Below are positions 1 through 8,800 of a DNA stretch of 64,000 bases, piece after piece (position 1 is the first letter of the stretch; each line of letters opens with the position of its first letter). The translations under genes were made by a program, and so were the position numbers. Where the stretch lies: NCBI RefSeq assembly GCF_009363115.1, contig NZ_CP045298.1:5143501-5207500 (forward strand). Direction: 5' to 3'. The DNA comes from Paenibacillus brasilensis. GTDB lineage: Bacteria > Bacillota > Bacilli > Paenibacillales > Paenibacillaceae. Below the pieces are notes generated by a model. It made no database searches. It was not told where the DNA came from and was given only the letters and a program-made list of their open reading frames with translations.

Positions 1-76
1 TCAACCACATACATGGCGTTGGAGACATCCTTTTTATATATTCGTGGAACTTTCTGTTAGGAGCTTGTCGATACCT

Positions 77-1534
77 CTATTCGCCTTGAGGCACGGTCAA
101 TCCCAAGCCTTCGGCTACACGGCGTCCATATTCAGGATCAGCCTTGTAGAAATGTCCGATCTGGCGCAGCTTAATTTCGTCGCTTTCTACGGGTTTCATC
201 GCATTTACGATATTTCGAACCAGACGTGCACGCTCATCTTCACTGAGCAAGCGGTACAGGTCTCCTGGCTGTGTGTAGTGATCATGATGATCGTAGGCTA
301 CACTTTGAGCTTCGCCAGACACTTCAAAAGGAGCGATTTTGTGTGCTGGGGATTCTTTCGGTCCACCGAGGCTGTTAGGCTCGTAGTAGACAGAGCCACC
401 ACCATTGCTGTCACTGCGTAATGCACCATCACGTTGATAGTTGTGTACTTCCGCATGCGGGCGGTTGATCGGGAGTGAATTGTGATTAGCGCCTACACGG
501 TAGCGATGTGCGTCACCGTAGGCAAACAGGCGTCCTTGCAGCATTTTATCCGGAGAGGCTTCAATACCTGGCACAAATGAACCCGGAGAGAACGTCGCCT
601 GCTCTACTTCTGCAAAATAGTTCTCAGGATTACGATTCAGTACCATACGTCCTACCTCGATCAGCGGATAATCCTTTTGCGACCATACTTTTGTTACATC
701 AAATGGGTCAAAGCGGTATGTGTTCGCATCCTCTACTGGCATGATCTGTACATGTAGTCTCCATGCAGGAAAATCGCCCTTCTCAATGGCATTAAATAAA
801 TCTTCTGTATGATAATCCGGATTTTCACCAGCAATTTTCGCTGCCAGATCGACATTGAGATTTTGGACGCCCTGCTCTGTTTTAAAATGATATTTTACCC
901 ATACGGCTTGACCCTCGGCATTCACCCACTTGAACGTGTGACTACCGAAACCGTGCATATGTCTAAGTGTGGCGGGAATGCCGCGGTCAGACATGAGAAT
1001 ACTTACCTGGTGCAGTGATTCAGGAGATAAGGACCAGAAATCCCACACTGCATTCGGATTTTTCAGATGAGTTTGGGGATGACGTTTTTGCGTATGAATA
1101 AAGTCTGGGAATTTAATGGCATCCCGAATAAAAAAGACAGGCGTATTATTGCCTACGAGATCATAGTTACCTTCCTCGGTGTAAAACTTCACCGCAAACC
1201 CGCGCGGATCGCGCACTGTATCAGACGAGCCCAGCTCACCCGCAACGGTAGAAAAGCGGATAAACATCGGTGTACGCTTGCCTACCTCGGACAAGAAGCT
1301 TGCTTTGGTATATGCAGATAAATCATTAGTGACTTCAAAATATCCGTGCGCTCCCGCACCTTTGGCATGAACAACACGCTCCGGCACACGCTCCCGGTTA
1401 AAATGCGCCAGTTTCTCCAGCAAATGCACATCCTGAATCAGTGTAGGCCCGCGTGATCCGGCAGTGATGGAATTTTGATTATCACCGACAGGAGCCCCCC
1501 AGCTTGTAGTCAGGTTGGTTGGTTGTTTACTCAT
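77..1534 (-). CDS. katA: Catalase (monofunctional haem, small subunit)
   Basis: Haem catalase that dismutates hydrogen peroxide in the cytoplasm. The 485-residue protein has the small-subunit clade length. It carries the distal histidine region (VHAKGAGAHGYF, about residue 50-61), the NNTPVFF asparagine region, and the proximal haem-ligand motif RLFAYGDAHRYRVG with its Tyr, near residue 345. The start is the ATG of MSKQPTN at 1534: AGAGGTGA lies 8 nt upstream, whereas the longer reading needs a GTG inside that ribosome site. A 200-bp leader with a hairpin and T-run precedes it, but no clear PerR box was found. The identification is secure; the gene symbol is by family. Confidence 0.95.
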   Translation of the reverse strand: MSKQPTNLTTSWGAPVGDNQNSITAGSRGPTLIQDVHLLEKLAHFNRERVPERVVHAKGAGAHGYFEVTNDLSAYTKASFLSEVGKRTPMFIRFSTVAGELGSSDTVRDPRGFAVKFYTEEGNYDLVGNNTPVFFIRDAIKFPDFIHTQKRHPQTHLKNPNAVWDFWSLSPESLHQVSILMSDRGIPATLRHMHGFGSHTFKWVNAEGQAVWVKYHFKTEQGVQNLNVDLAAKIAGENPDYHTEDLFNAIEKGDFPAWRLHVQIMPVEDANTYRFDPFDVTKVWSQKDYPLIEVGRMVLNRNPENYFAEVEQATFSPGSFVPGIEASPDKMLQGRLFAYGDAHRYRVGANHNSLPINRPHAEVHNYQRDGALRSDSNGGGSVYYEPNSLGGPKESPAHKIAPFEVSGEAQSVAYDHHDHYTQPGDLYRLLSEDERARLVRNIVNAMKPVESDEIKLRQIGHFYKADPEYGRRVAEGLGLTVPQGE

Positions 1535-1581
1535 GTTTAAAATCACCTCTTCAATGAATTGGTTGACGATATGTTGTAATC

Positions 1582-1658
1582 AAAAAGGCCTCTCACCTCT
1601 GACACTGTATATATGAAAGAACCAGGGAAAGATTCAGACGGCTTCAAGATGAGAGGTC
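1582..1658 (-). terminator. Hairpin plus T-run upstream of katA
   Basis: Arms 1650-1658 and 1587-1595 (GACCTCTCA / TGAGAGGCC on the minus strand, one G-U pair) enclose about 54 nt and are followed by TTTTT at 1586-1582. It may end cysC transcription or act as an attenuator in the katA leader. The long loop makes it atypical. Confidence 0.4.
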
Positions 1659-1694
1659 TATTCTATTTAAACATGAATTCCTTAACTAAATAAT

Positions 1695-1724
1695 GAAGAT
1701 TTCAGGAAGATTTCAGGAAGATTT
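1695..1724. repeat. 11-bp tandem repeat between cysC and katA
   Basis: GAAGATTTCAG occurs twice in tandem, followed by a partial third copy (GAAGATTT). It lies just downstream of the cysC stop. No function is apparent; it could be slippage-generated. Confidence 0.7.
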
Positions 1725-1743
1725 GAAAAAAGTTTGACGAAGA

Positions 1744-2346
1744 TTAGAGCAGCAATGATTCTCTGTCGAGAAAATCCAGGATATCTTGAACAGACTGGGC
1801 TACCTCCCGACCTTCAGTAGATACGAGGAGATCAGGCTCCAGCGGTGCTTCATAAGGAGCATCAATCCCCGTAAAATGGCGAATTTCTCCCGCTCGCGCT
1901 TTCTTGTACATCCCTTTTGGATCACGCCGCTCGCATTCCTCCAGACTGCATTGAATATAGATCTCATAGCAGCCTTCCTCCTGTAAAATTTCCTTTACCA
2001 TTTCACGGTCCTCACGATAAGGGGAAATGGTGGCGCAAATCGTAAGAACACCAGCATGGGCCATTAGCTTTGACACTTCAGCAATACGACGGATATTTTC
2101 CTTACGGTCAGTAGGCAGGAAGCCCAGGTTACGATTTAAGCCATGTCGAACATTATCCCCATCCAAAATAAACGTGCGTATGCCGCGTGCATATAATGCT
2201 TTTTCCAATGTGGAGGACACCGTTGATTTTCCTGAGCCAGATAGCCCCGTAAACCAAAGCACCGGACTTTTATGTCCATTCAGAAGCTGACGCGCTTGCT
2301 TATTAACCTCTGACATATGCCAGGTAATGTTCGAAGATGGATTCAT
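1744..2346 (-). CDS. cysC: Adenylyl-sulfate (APS) kinase
   Basis: Phosphorylates adenosine 5'-phosphosulfate to PAPS in assimilatory sulfate activation, in the cytosol. The 200-residue length is normal for CysC. The P-loop GLSGSGKS is at residues 34-41, followed by the family stretch DGDNVRHGLNRNLGF and by FTGIDAPYEAP, which contacts APS. AAGGAGAG precedes the ATG. No sulfurylase or PAPS reductase gene is adjacent, so it is a single-gene unit here. The closest alternative, the CysC half of a CysNC fusion, is ruled out because no CysN part is present. Confidence 0.93.
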   Translation of the reverse strand: MNPSSNITWHMSEVNKQARQLLNGHKSPVLWFTGLSGSGKSTVSSTLEKALYARGIRTFILDGDNVRHGLNRNLGFLPTDRKENIRRIAEVSKLMAHAGVLTICATISPYREDREMVKEILQEEGCYEIYIQCSLEECERRDPKGMYKKARAGEIRHFTGIDAPYEAPLEPDLLVSTEGREVAQSVQDILDFLDRESLLL

Positions 2347-2422
2347 TCAGCACTCTCCTTTTCATGACATATTACTTTTCACGAGATATTATAACAAGCT
2401 TTTTGTAAGATAGCCCCCGGCT

Positions 2423-3325
2423 TCAGGAAAGAAGTTTTTTAAAACTGCTTAAGGTACGTTGACCTGCTGTATGATCCAATACGGCAAAAACAACCCGTTC
2501 GAACAACAAGGCATAGCCCTCATCTAGAAGCACTTGCTTAAACCAGTCCGCAACCTCTTCCGGCTTATTGCGGAATACCCCGCAACCATAGGCTCCCAGT
2601 ACGAGATGCTCTACCCCGTTTTGCTTGGCCATTCCGAGAATGTAACGAATACGCTCCAACATCACTTCGCTTATCCGGTTGACCTGCTCTGGCTCCCGTT
2701 CTCGCACGACTCCAGCATTAACAGCAGGCGCAGTCAGGAAATCGACCTGATATGGCTTTTCTAGCAATGTTCCCTGATCATCCCGAAATACCGGAACCTC
2801 AGGCGAATAAATCATATAGTCCGAGTAAAAACAGCTTCGCAGTTTTCGGTTATGCTGGTACATTTCTTCCATTTGTGAAATGCAGGGATACAACGCTGAC
2901 GAACGAGCCAAGCTTTCCTCTTGGGCCTGGCTGCCTCCAAGAAACCCGCCTCCCGGGTTTTTGGCTGATGCAAAATTCAAACACGCTATGTGCTCCAGCT
3001 TCTCCTCAACCTGGAGTCTAAATGCCGCCTGTAATGTGCTTTCGCCCGTAATTTCCATCATTGCAGCAGTATGCGCCCGTTTGTCTATGTGTGAAGAGGA
3101 CTCCAATGCACCTTGTATCCTTTGCTCTGCCTCTTGTTTTAAAGCCACCAGTTGAGAAGGTGTATATAGCTTCGAGCCTGCGATCGCGTTATCCATTTCT
3201 TTTGCTATATTCACTTGTACTTGTTTGGTATTTGTGTAATATCTATTCTCCAAAATAGATAGCGTTTCCTGCGCCATCTGTGATCGAGTAACCCGGTTGC
3301 TCCGGTGATTCATCGTATTTGTCAT
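2423..3325 (-). CDS. TIGR02452-type microbial poly(ADP-ribose) glycohydrolase
   Basis: Predicted to cleave ADP-ribose from ADP-ribosylated protein or nucleic acid. The 300-residue protein has the bacterial PARG signature: FASAKNPGGGFLGG with GGG at 125-127, then QEE at 135-137, whose glutamates are catalytic in the family. A later LGAYGCGVFRNKP stretch matches the macro-fold phosphate loop. The ATG overlaps the stop of the NADAR gene by 4 nt (ATGA), with AAAGGAGG about 10 nt upstream, so the two are translationally coupled. It is the last gene of the nudR-nadar-parg operon. The family assignment is strong; the physiological substrate is unknown. Confidence 0.88.
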   Translation of the reverse strand: MTNTMNHRSNRVTRSQMAQETLSILENRYYTNTKQVQVNIAKEMDNAIAGSKLYTPSQLVALKQEAEQRIQGALESSSHIDKRAHTAAMMEITGESTLQAAFRLQVEEKLEHIACLNFASAKNPGGGFLGGSQAQEESLARSSALYPCISQMEEMYQHNRKLRSCFYSDYMIYSPEVPVFRDDQGTLLEKPYQVDFLTAPAVNAGVVREREPEQVNRISEVMLERIRYILGMAKQNGVEHLVLGAYGCGVFRNKPEEVADWFKQVLLDEGYALLFERVVFAVLDHTAGQRTLSSFKKLLS

Positions 3326-3813
3326 GATGACAATTCCTCCTTTTGCAATAGTTCCTCACGTAAATTCGTCAATATTTCCCCTAGCCAATTTGTGCCTCGC
3401 CATAACTTGCGGTTCTTTATGCGGGCATCATTTTCAGCCAAGCCAACACCCCAAATGGTGTCTGTCGGACTAGCTTCAACCAGTGTGGTCCCCTTCGTCT
3501 TAAGCAGATATTTAAGCAGATTCGGATTTTGCGTAAATTTGGCATTGTTACCGTCATACACAAATTGTCGGCAATTCTTGTCCCACAAGGATTGATCAAA
3601 TCCGCGTACACTACGACCACGGGCCTTTTGCTCTCGAGGGGTGGATGCCAGCATAATTTTCCGGGCCGCCTCCTCGTCCCCAAAAAGCTGCGCTTTTTTA
3701 AACATCATATATTGCTCAGCGCAGTTAAACTCCAAACCCTCCACAACAAAATCAGAAGGATACCATTGCGAAAATGGCGAATGGCTGCGATAAAAAAATG
3801 TAAACTTTTCCAT
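3322..3813 (-). CDS. NADAR (YbiA-like) ADP-ribose N-glycosidase family protein
   Basis: NADAR proteins act on N-glycosidic ADP-ribose derivatives. Some reverse guanine ADP-ribosylation of DNA, and YbiA hydrolyses an early riboflavin intermediate. The 163-residue protein shows the family blocks NCAEQYMMFKKA (about residues 31-42), KARGRSVRGFDQSLWDKN, LVEASPTDTIWGVGL and a C-terminal LWRGTNWLGEIL. GAGGA precedes the ATG, which lies 24 nt after the Nudix stop. Sitting between a Nudix regulator and a PARG favours ADP-ribose removal over riboflavin work, but that is inference. Confidence 0.88.
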   Translation of the reverse strand: MEKFTFFYRSHSPFSQWYPSDFVVEGLEFNCAEQYMMFKKAQLFGDEEAARKIMLASTPREQKARGRSVRGFDQSLWDKNCRQFVYDGNNAKFTQNPNLLKYLLKTKGTTLVEASPTDTIWGVGLAENDARIKNRKLWRGTNWLGEILTNLREELLQKEELSS

Positions 3814-3837
3814 GATAATTCCTCATTTCATATTCCT

Positions 3838-4743
3838 TTATATAAAACGCGACCTGGGCTTGAATCGGTATAGCTTGGATGGACGATGTCCAGCCGCCTT
3901 TCTATATTCATTCGTTTCTTCCACGAGATCCGCTATTTTACGGCGGAAAGCCGCAGCCAATAGCTCCTTACCCAAAATAATTTCATACACCTGTTGAAGC
4001 TCACCCAATGTAAACAGGTAGGGCATCAGATGAAATGCGATATCTGCATATTCAATTTTGCTGCGCAGACGCTCGATCCCATACGCAATAATTTTGGCAT
4101 GGTCAAAGGCAATTCCCTCTGACTCCAGCACTTCCCGCTTGATTTCAATGGTTTTCCCCTTCAGCAGTTCGGTCAATTTTACTTTGGCAGACAGACGAAT
4201 GTCCCCATGCTTCAGGGTAACGTCAATGTCTTGCTCCCACGTGTAACCCTCCGGCTGATTCGTCCGCGTCTCCTGAACCACACTGTAATCCAGCTCAAAC
4301 CATCGGGCATCTGCGGCATCGTCCCCGGCCTGTACCTCCAAGGAATCATGGTCTACCAATGCCATGTAAGCGCAGCTGATAACCCGCATCCGCGGATCAC
4401 GTGCTACATCTCCCCAAGTGTATAGCTGCTCCATATAAATCTGATCCACATTCGTTTCGGTTTTAAGCTCGCGTTGCGCAGCTTCTTCGAGGCTTTCATC
4501 CATACCTACAAAACCACCGGGCAACGCCCATTGCCCTATAAAAGGGTGCTCGCCTCTTTGGATCAAAAGAAGCTGGAGTGTCTTCTCAGGCAGCTTGCGA
4601 TAATTATGCTGGAGCTGGTCCATTACAGTAAAGAGCAGCATATCTACCGTTACTGACGGACGTTCGTATTGTGTTGCATCATAAGCGGCCAGAAATTGCT
4701 CCTCCGTCAAGCCGTCAGGATTGTATTTTGGTGTTTCTGTCAC
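3838..4743 (-). CDS. NrtR-like Nudix / winged-helix regulator
   Basis: A Nudix domain (about residues 25-165) joined to a C-terminal winged helix (about 215-295), the NrtR arrangement in which ADP-ribose binding controls DNA binding at NAD-metabolism genes. The C-terminal block YLFTLGELQQVYEIILGKEL...RPSKLYRF is typical of NrtR. The Nudix box (residues 77-99) is degenerate: the first Glu of the EE pair is Thr95 and the usual Gly is Asn98, as expected for a sensor. The GTG at 4743 is preferred: AGGCGG lies 9 nt upstream, and the longer in-frame reading to 4872 runs through the promoter. It could still be a weak ADP-ribose hydrolase. First gene of the three-gene operon. Confidence 0.82.
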   Translation of the reverse strand: MTETPKYNPDGLTEEQFLAAYDATQYERPSVTVDMLLFTVMDQLQHNYRKLPEKTLQLLLIQRGEHPFIGQWALPGGFVGMDESLEEAAQRELKTETNVDQIYMEQLYTWGDVARDPRMRVISCAYMALVDHDSLEVQAGDDAADARWFELDYSVVQETRTNQPEGYTWEQDIDVTLKHGDIRLSAKVKLTELLKGKTIEIKREVLESEGIAFDHAKIIAYGIERLRSKIEYADIAFHLMPYLFTLGELQQVYEIILGKELLAAAFRRKIADLVEETNEYRKAAGHRPSKLYRFKPRSRFI

Positions 4744-4761
4744 TTGCGTCACCCGCCTGTT

Positions 4762-4777
4762 CTTATATTGATATAAG
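4762..4777. promoter_or_regulatory. Proximal candidate operator of the NrtR-like gene
   Basis: Perfect inverted repeat CTTATAT-TG-ATATAAG, 19 bp upstream of the preferred GTG start. Its core ATATTGATAT is repeated in inverse orientation at 4809-4818. Probable autoregulatory site, by analogy with NrtR. Confidence 0.55.
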
Positions 4778-4808
4778 TTATTATTGTTATGATAAAAACA
4801 AAATGTTA

Positions 4809-4845
4809 ATATCAATATGGTAATAAATGAATTTGGCTTTGTCAA
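4809..4845 (-). promoter_or_regulatory. Promoter of the ADP-ribose operon with distal operator
   Basis: The -35 TTGACA (4840-4845 complement), a 17-bp spacer and the -10 TACCAT (4817-4822 complement) drive leftward transcription. The second operator copy ATATCAATAT (4809-4818) overlaps the -10 edge, so bound regulator would block polymerase. Confidence 0.6.
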
Positions 4846-4870
4846 CATCTTCTCCATGAAATCCATATTC

Positions 4871-4944
4871 AATCAGTGAAGAGCTTTGCACTTCACTGAT
4901 TGAAAACAAAAGAAAAACCCTAGTCTTGTATGGACCGGGTTTCT
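4871..4944 (-). terminator. Terminator after the NRPS/GT17 operon plus a second hairpin
   Basis: Reading leftward, GAGAAACCC ... GGGTTTTTCTTTTG forms a stem with a T-rich tail (4912-4944). A separate perfect 11-bp inverted repeat, AATCAGTGAAG/CTTCACTGATT (4871-4881 and 4891-4901), follows without a T-run. Confidence 0.65.
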
Positions 4945-4968
4945 CGGACAGCTAAAGCATAGCTTCCT

Positions 4969-5850
4969 TTATTTATACCAAAGATCATCTATTTCAAGCT
5001 CCTGTAGACTGCTCAAAAACGATTTTGAGTTATCAACATAAAGTTCGGTGTCGATATAATATAGTTTTTTATCATGTAAACATTGATCAATATAATCTGC
5101 ATTCAAGATACTTTTATCCTCTACATTGGCGGCAAATGCCTGCAACTTGGGAAGCGCGGTTTTCTGATATTCAAGCCATGAATGATGGAATCCGGCTGGT
5201 TCCTCCAAGCAATAGATGTCTTGATACAACGCTTCAGCAATCCCTTTCTTCCTGAGATAGTCAGATGAGAATGGCATACTTTTGAAGTACCGCCCTGTCA
5301 TGGCGAACACGCGATAGCTCCAATGAGGAGCACCATGATTAGATTGACAAAACAGATTCAGAAAGAAGACAGAATAATGCATTTTAATCGTAATAATCTG
5401 GTGCTTCTTCACTTCCGACACAATCCGGTCCGCCATCCGGCTATCCACGATCTCATCGAAGTCGGCCAATATGATCACATCATCGTCCTCAACCCGATCC
5501 CGCAAGATAGAGGTACTCCTGTTTCTTTGGCAAGCTTCATTATGAAACGCGCTGTTATAGCTGAGCAGACGCCAGTACCAGCGGTCAAAGTGTTCCGCAC
5601 CACAGCTAGCCACATCAAAATACAATGAATTCTTCTCAGGCTCGCGAAACAGATGATTCGCATGCAATGAATGATGAATGACCTTTGGACCAACATAATC
5701 CGGATTAAAGTTGCGTGGCTTATCCAAATAGCTAAACGTCTTGTTGGCTTCGACCACATGTAGCTCGTCAATCCAGCGGGCATTTTCTTTGATTTTAATA
5801 TCTGCAATCCGATTTTCATTAAAAAAAGGGCAAGATTCGTATATTTTCAT
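4969..5850 (-). CDS. Glycosyltransferase family 17-like protein
   Basis: Resembles GT17 (beta-1,4-mannosyl-glycoprotein N-acetylglucosaminyltransferase-like) enzymes. Visible signs are the N-terminal MKIYESCPFFNE...RIADIKIKENARWIDELHVVEA, the DDDVIILADFDEIVD acidic motif that could bind a metal/sugar nucleotide, and later GFHHSWLEY. The start is the ATG at 5850, which overlaps the NRPS stop by 4 nt (ATGA) and has GGAGAGGAG 8 nt upstream; the longer reading runs into the NRPS gene. Coupling to the NRPS suggests it glycosylates the peptide product, which would be an unusual tailoring enzyme for this family. No signal peptide or membrane segment, so cytosolic. The acceptor is unknown. Confidence 0.75.
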   Translation of the reverse strand: MKIYESCPFFNENRIADIKIKENARWIDELHVVEANKTFSYLDKPRNFNPDYVGPKVIHHSLHANHLFREPEKNSLYFDVASCGAEHFDRWYWRLLSYNSAFHNEACQRNRSTSILRDRVEDDDVIILADFDEIVDSRMADRIVSEVKKHQIITIKMHYSVFFLNLFCQSNHGAPHWSYRVFAMTGRYFKSMPFSSDYLRKKGIAEALYQDIYCLEEPAGFHHSWLEYQKTALPKLQAFAANVEDKSILNADYIDQCLHDKKLYYIDTELYVDNSKSFLSSLQELEIDDLWYK

Positions 5851-8800
5851 AGCCGGAAACTCCTCTCCACTATCATAGTATTGGGATGAGCACCCATGCT
5901 TTGGCGCAGCCACCCGGATATTAAGCGTACAAGCTTAGCAATTGTTTGGTCTTCATAGTGAAGTGAACTGTAATAGCAGGTTAAGCTTAAACGATCATGT
6001 TTAAGACTTGCTGTCATATTTAGCTTGTAAGCAGAGGGATTGTCCGGCGCGTTGGTATTTCCGTAGGGAAGGGTCAAAGGCTCGTACAAATCATCTGCCA
6101 GCCCGTCCATTTCCTCCGATTGATAATGGAAAAGCATGTGTGTCCCGTCTTGTAGTGGCTCTGTATTTGGATACATATCCTGTATCATGTACCGTAAAAT
6201 AAAGTAATCCAGTCCTTCAGATGGAATATGCTGTAACGTCTGCTTGACATCTCCCAGCATAGTTTCCCAATTTTTTGACAGCTCCTCTTCGGGAGTTTGG
6301 ATTCGAATGGGGTAAGCTCCGGCAAAAAAACCAATCGTACGATCAATCACAATCCCCGGCAAAAAAGACTCGCGTTGATAAGACATTACATGCAGCAGCA
6401 AATCGGATTGCTTTTTCAGCTGAAAGCAAGCCTGTGACAAGGCTGTTAGCAGGATGCTTAGCGGTGTAGTATGCTGCTTCACAGCCAATGATTTTAAAAG
6501 GCTAATATGCCCCTCTCCTTCAAGTAAATCCTGTGTAATTGTTGTCATGTGGCAGTGTAAAGGCTCGATCTCCGAATCCCTGTCGACCTCTAAAGACTTA
6601 CCACCTTCCACAACCCTTCTCCAGTAGATTGCTGCTTTAGAAGGAATGTCTTTTGCCGTATATTGTGTTAACGCCATGCACCAATCCCGATAGCTGCTTT
6701 CCTCCCCCCCATGTAACGCCAAATCACTTCCCATTCCCGGCAAGAGAAGATGCTTCAAATCCTCTAATAAAATGTTTAACGATATGCCGTCAAAAATTAA
6801 ATGATGGAACAGGAGTAATATCACCTGACGTTTCTCTTGGCCATAGTGGTCAAACAGCACCACCTTCCATAAAGGGCCCTCCTCGATGTTAAATTCATGC
6901 TGAACCTTCGCGCAGTATTCCGAAAGGAAGGCGTCATGTGATCCTGGGATCACTTGCAGATCCACGTAAGAAACAACCTGTTCTACGCTCATGTTCTGCT
7001 CATACTGATACCATTCATCATGATCCAGTGGGGAAAATGACAGGCGTAGCGCCACATGTTTATTCCATAGTGCCTCCAGCGACGTGTTTAGCAACTCTCT
7101 GGAGATGTATTTCTTGAGCAGAGCGAGGTAAGGCACATTAAACATGTTGCGATTCGTCAGGTCTCTTTGAAAAAAACGTCTTTGTACGGCAGACAGCGGA
7201 AATCCATTATTAGGATAACCCTTCTTTGTGGACTGACTAGATGGGATATTTTTATTTGGACAAAGAACAGCTCCTGTATCCGCCAATTCTCTGCTCAATG
7301 AAAGGGCCAACCGTTCGATGGTTTGCTCGCGAAATATTTGGTTGACTGTAACTGGATAACCGCTTTTTTGCAGCAGGCTGGCTATACGCAGCGCAGAAAG
7401 CGAATGCCCTCCCAACGCGTAAAAGTGATCAGCCTTGCCGATCTGATCAAGCTTCAGAACTCGACTCCAAATCTCTTTTATGATTTGTTCTATTTCGGTC
7501 AGTGGTCCGGAATTTGATTCGATACCGCTGTTTTGGATTGCTGGCAAAGGCAGCTTTTTACGATTGATTTTCCCGTTAATCGTTAATGGGAAAGACCTCA
7601 GCCAAACGTAACGAAAGGGTAGCATATATGATGGAAGACCATCAGCCATAAAAGATTGAAGCTGCCCCTCCGGCTCTTCCTCTTCTGCTGTATAGTAAGC
7701 AATCAGCCGCAATTCCCCGTAAAGCTCCCGGGCAACGACCAGGCATTCTTTCACAACAGGGTAACTGCCAAGACGGAATTCAATTTCGCCGGGCTCGATT
7801 CGATAGCCACGAAGCTTCACCTGATCGTCAATTCGTCCAATAAATTCGATATTACCATCCGGCAACCATCTTGCTTGATCTCCCGTGCGGTAGAGAACCA
7901 GATTCACTCCTCTTTCACGGTCCTTGGCAGAGGTATATGGATTTAGAATAAAGACACGCTGTGTCAGCTGGTTTTGCTGCCAATACCCTCTTGCAACCCC
8001 GTCCCCTCCCACATATAATTCTCCGACTGCCCCGACAGGCTGGATTCGGCCCCTTTTGTCCAAAATATAGCAGGTTGAATTACTAATGGGTTTGCCAATG
8101 GGAATATTCTGCTCAAAAGGCTCTTCGATCCGGTAGCTCGTCGAAAATGTAGTATTCTCCGTTGGGCCGTACAGATTGAGGATCGAAAGTTCCGGATAGG
8201 CAAGCCGGATGCGATTGATATGCTTAACCGATAAAACGTTCCCACCTACAGCCAGCGATCTGAGTCCAGCAAACATCCTTTCATTTTCTTCAATCCAGTG
8301 GTTGCACAGTGCGGAACTTAGCCATAGTGTATTAATTTCCCATAACTTCATCCGCTGCTCCAGCATATGGATGTTAAGAAGATCATCCTTTGATACGACA
8401 AACAGCTGGCCTCCATTCAGCAATGTCCCCCAAATTTCAAACGTAGAAGCGTCAAAAACGGGCGAACCCGTATAGAGCAGCCTGATATCAGAGGAAAACG
8501 AGAAATAGCTGGTGTTTTTGACCAAGCGGATGACATTGCGATGTTCTACCATAACGCCTTTGGGTTTTCCCGTCGAGCCGGAAGTATATAGCAGGTAAGC
8601 AAGGTCATTAGGAGCAGGAGCAGTTATATTCCTTTTCTCTTCATGTGGTACAACTTCAGCCTGGTCAAAATGCTCTGTATACATTAGCTTTAAATGGATT
8701 CCCTCACAGGCCTCCAAGATACTCTCCGCTCCTTGCTGCGAGGTGATGATGGTGTCCAGTCTGGCGTCCTCGACCAATTCACGCGTTCTTGCTGCCGGAA

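Noticed and set aside
44..421. Open frame antisense to catalase
   Set aside because: Shadow of a long, strongly conserved gene; no ribosome site and no domain.
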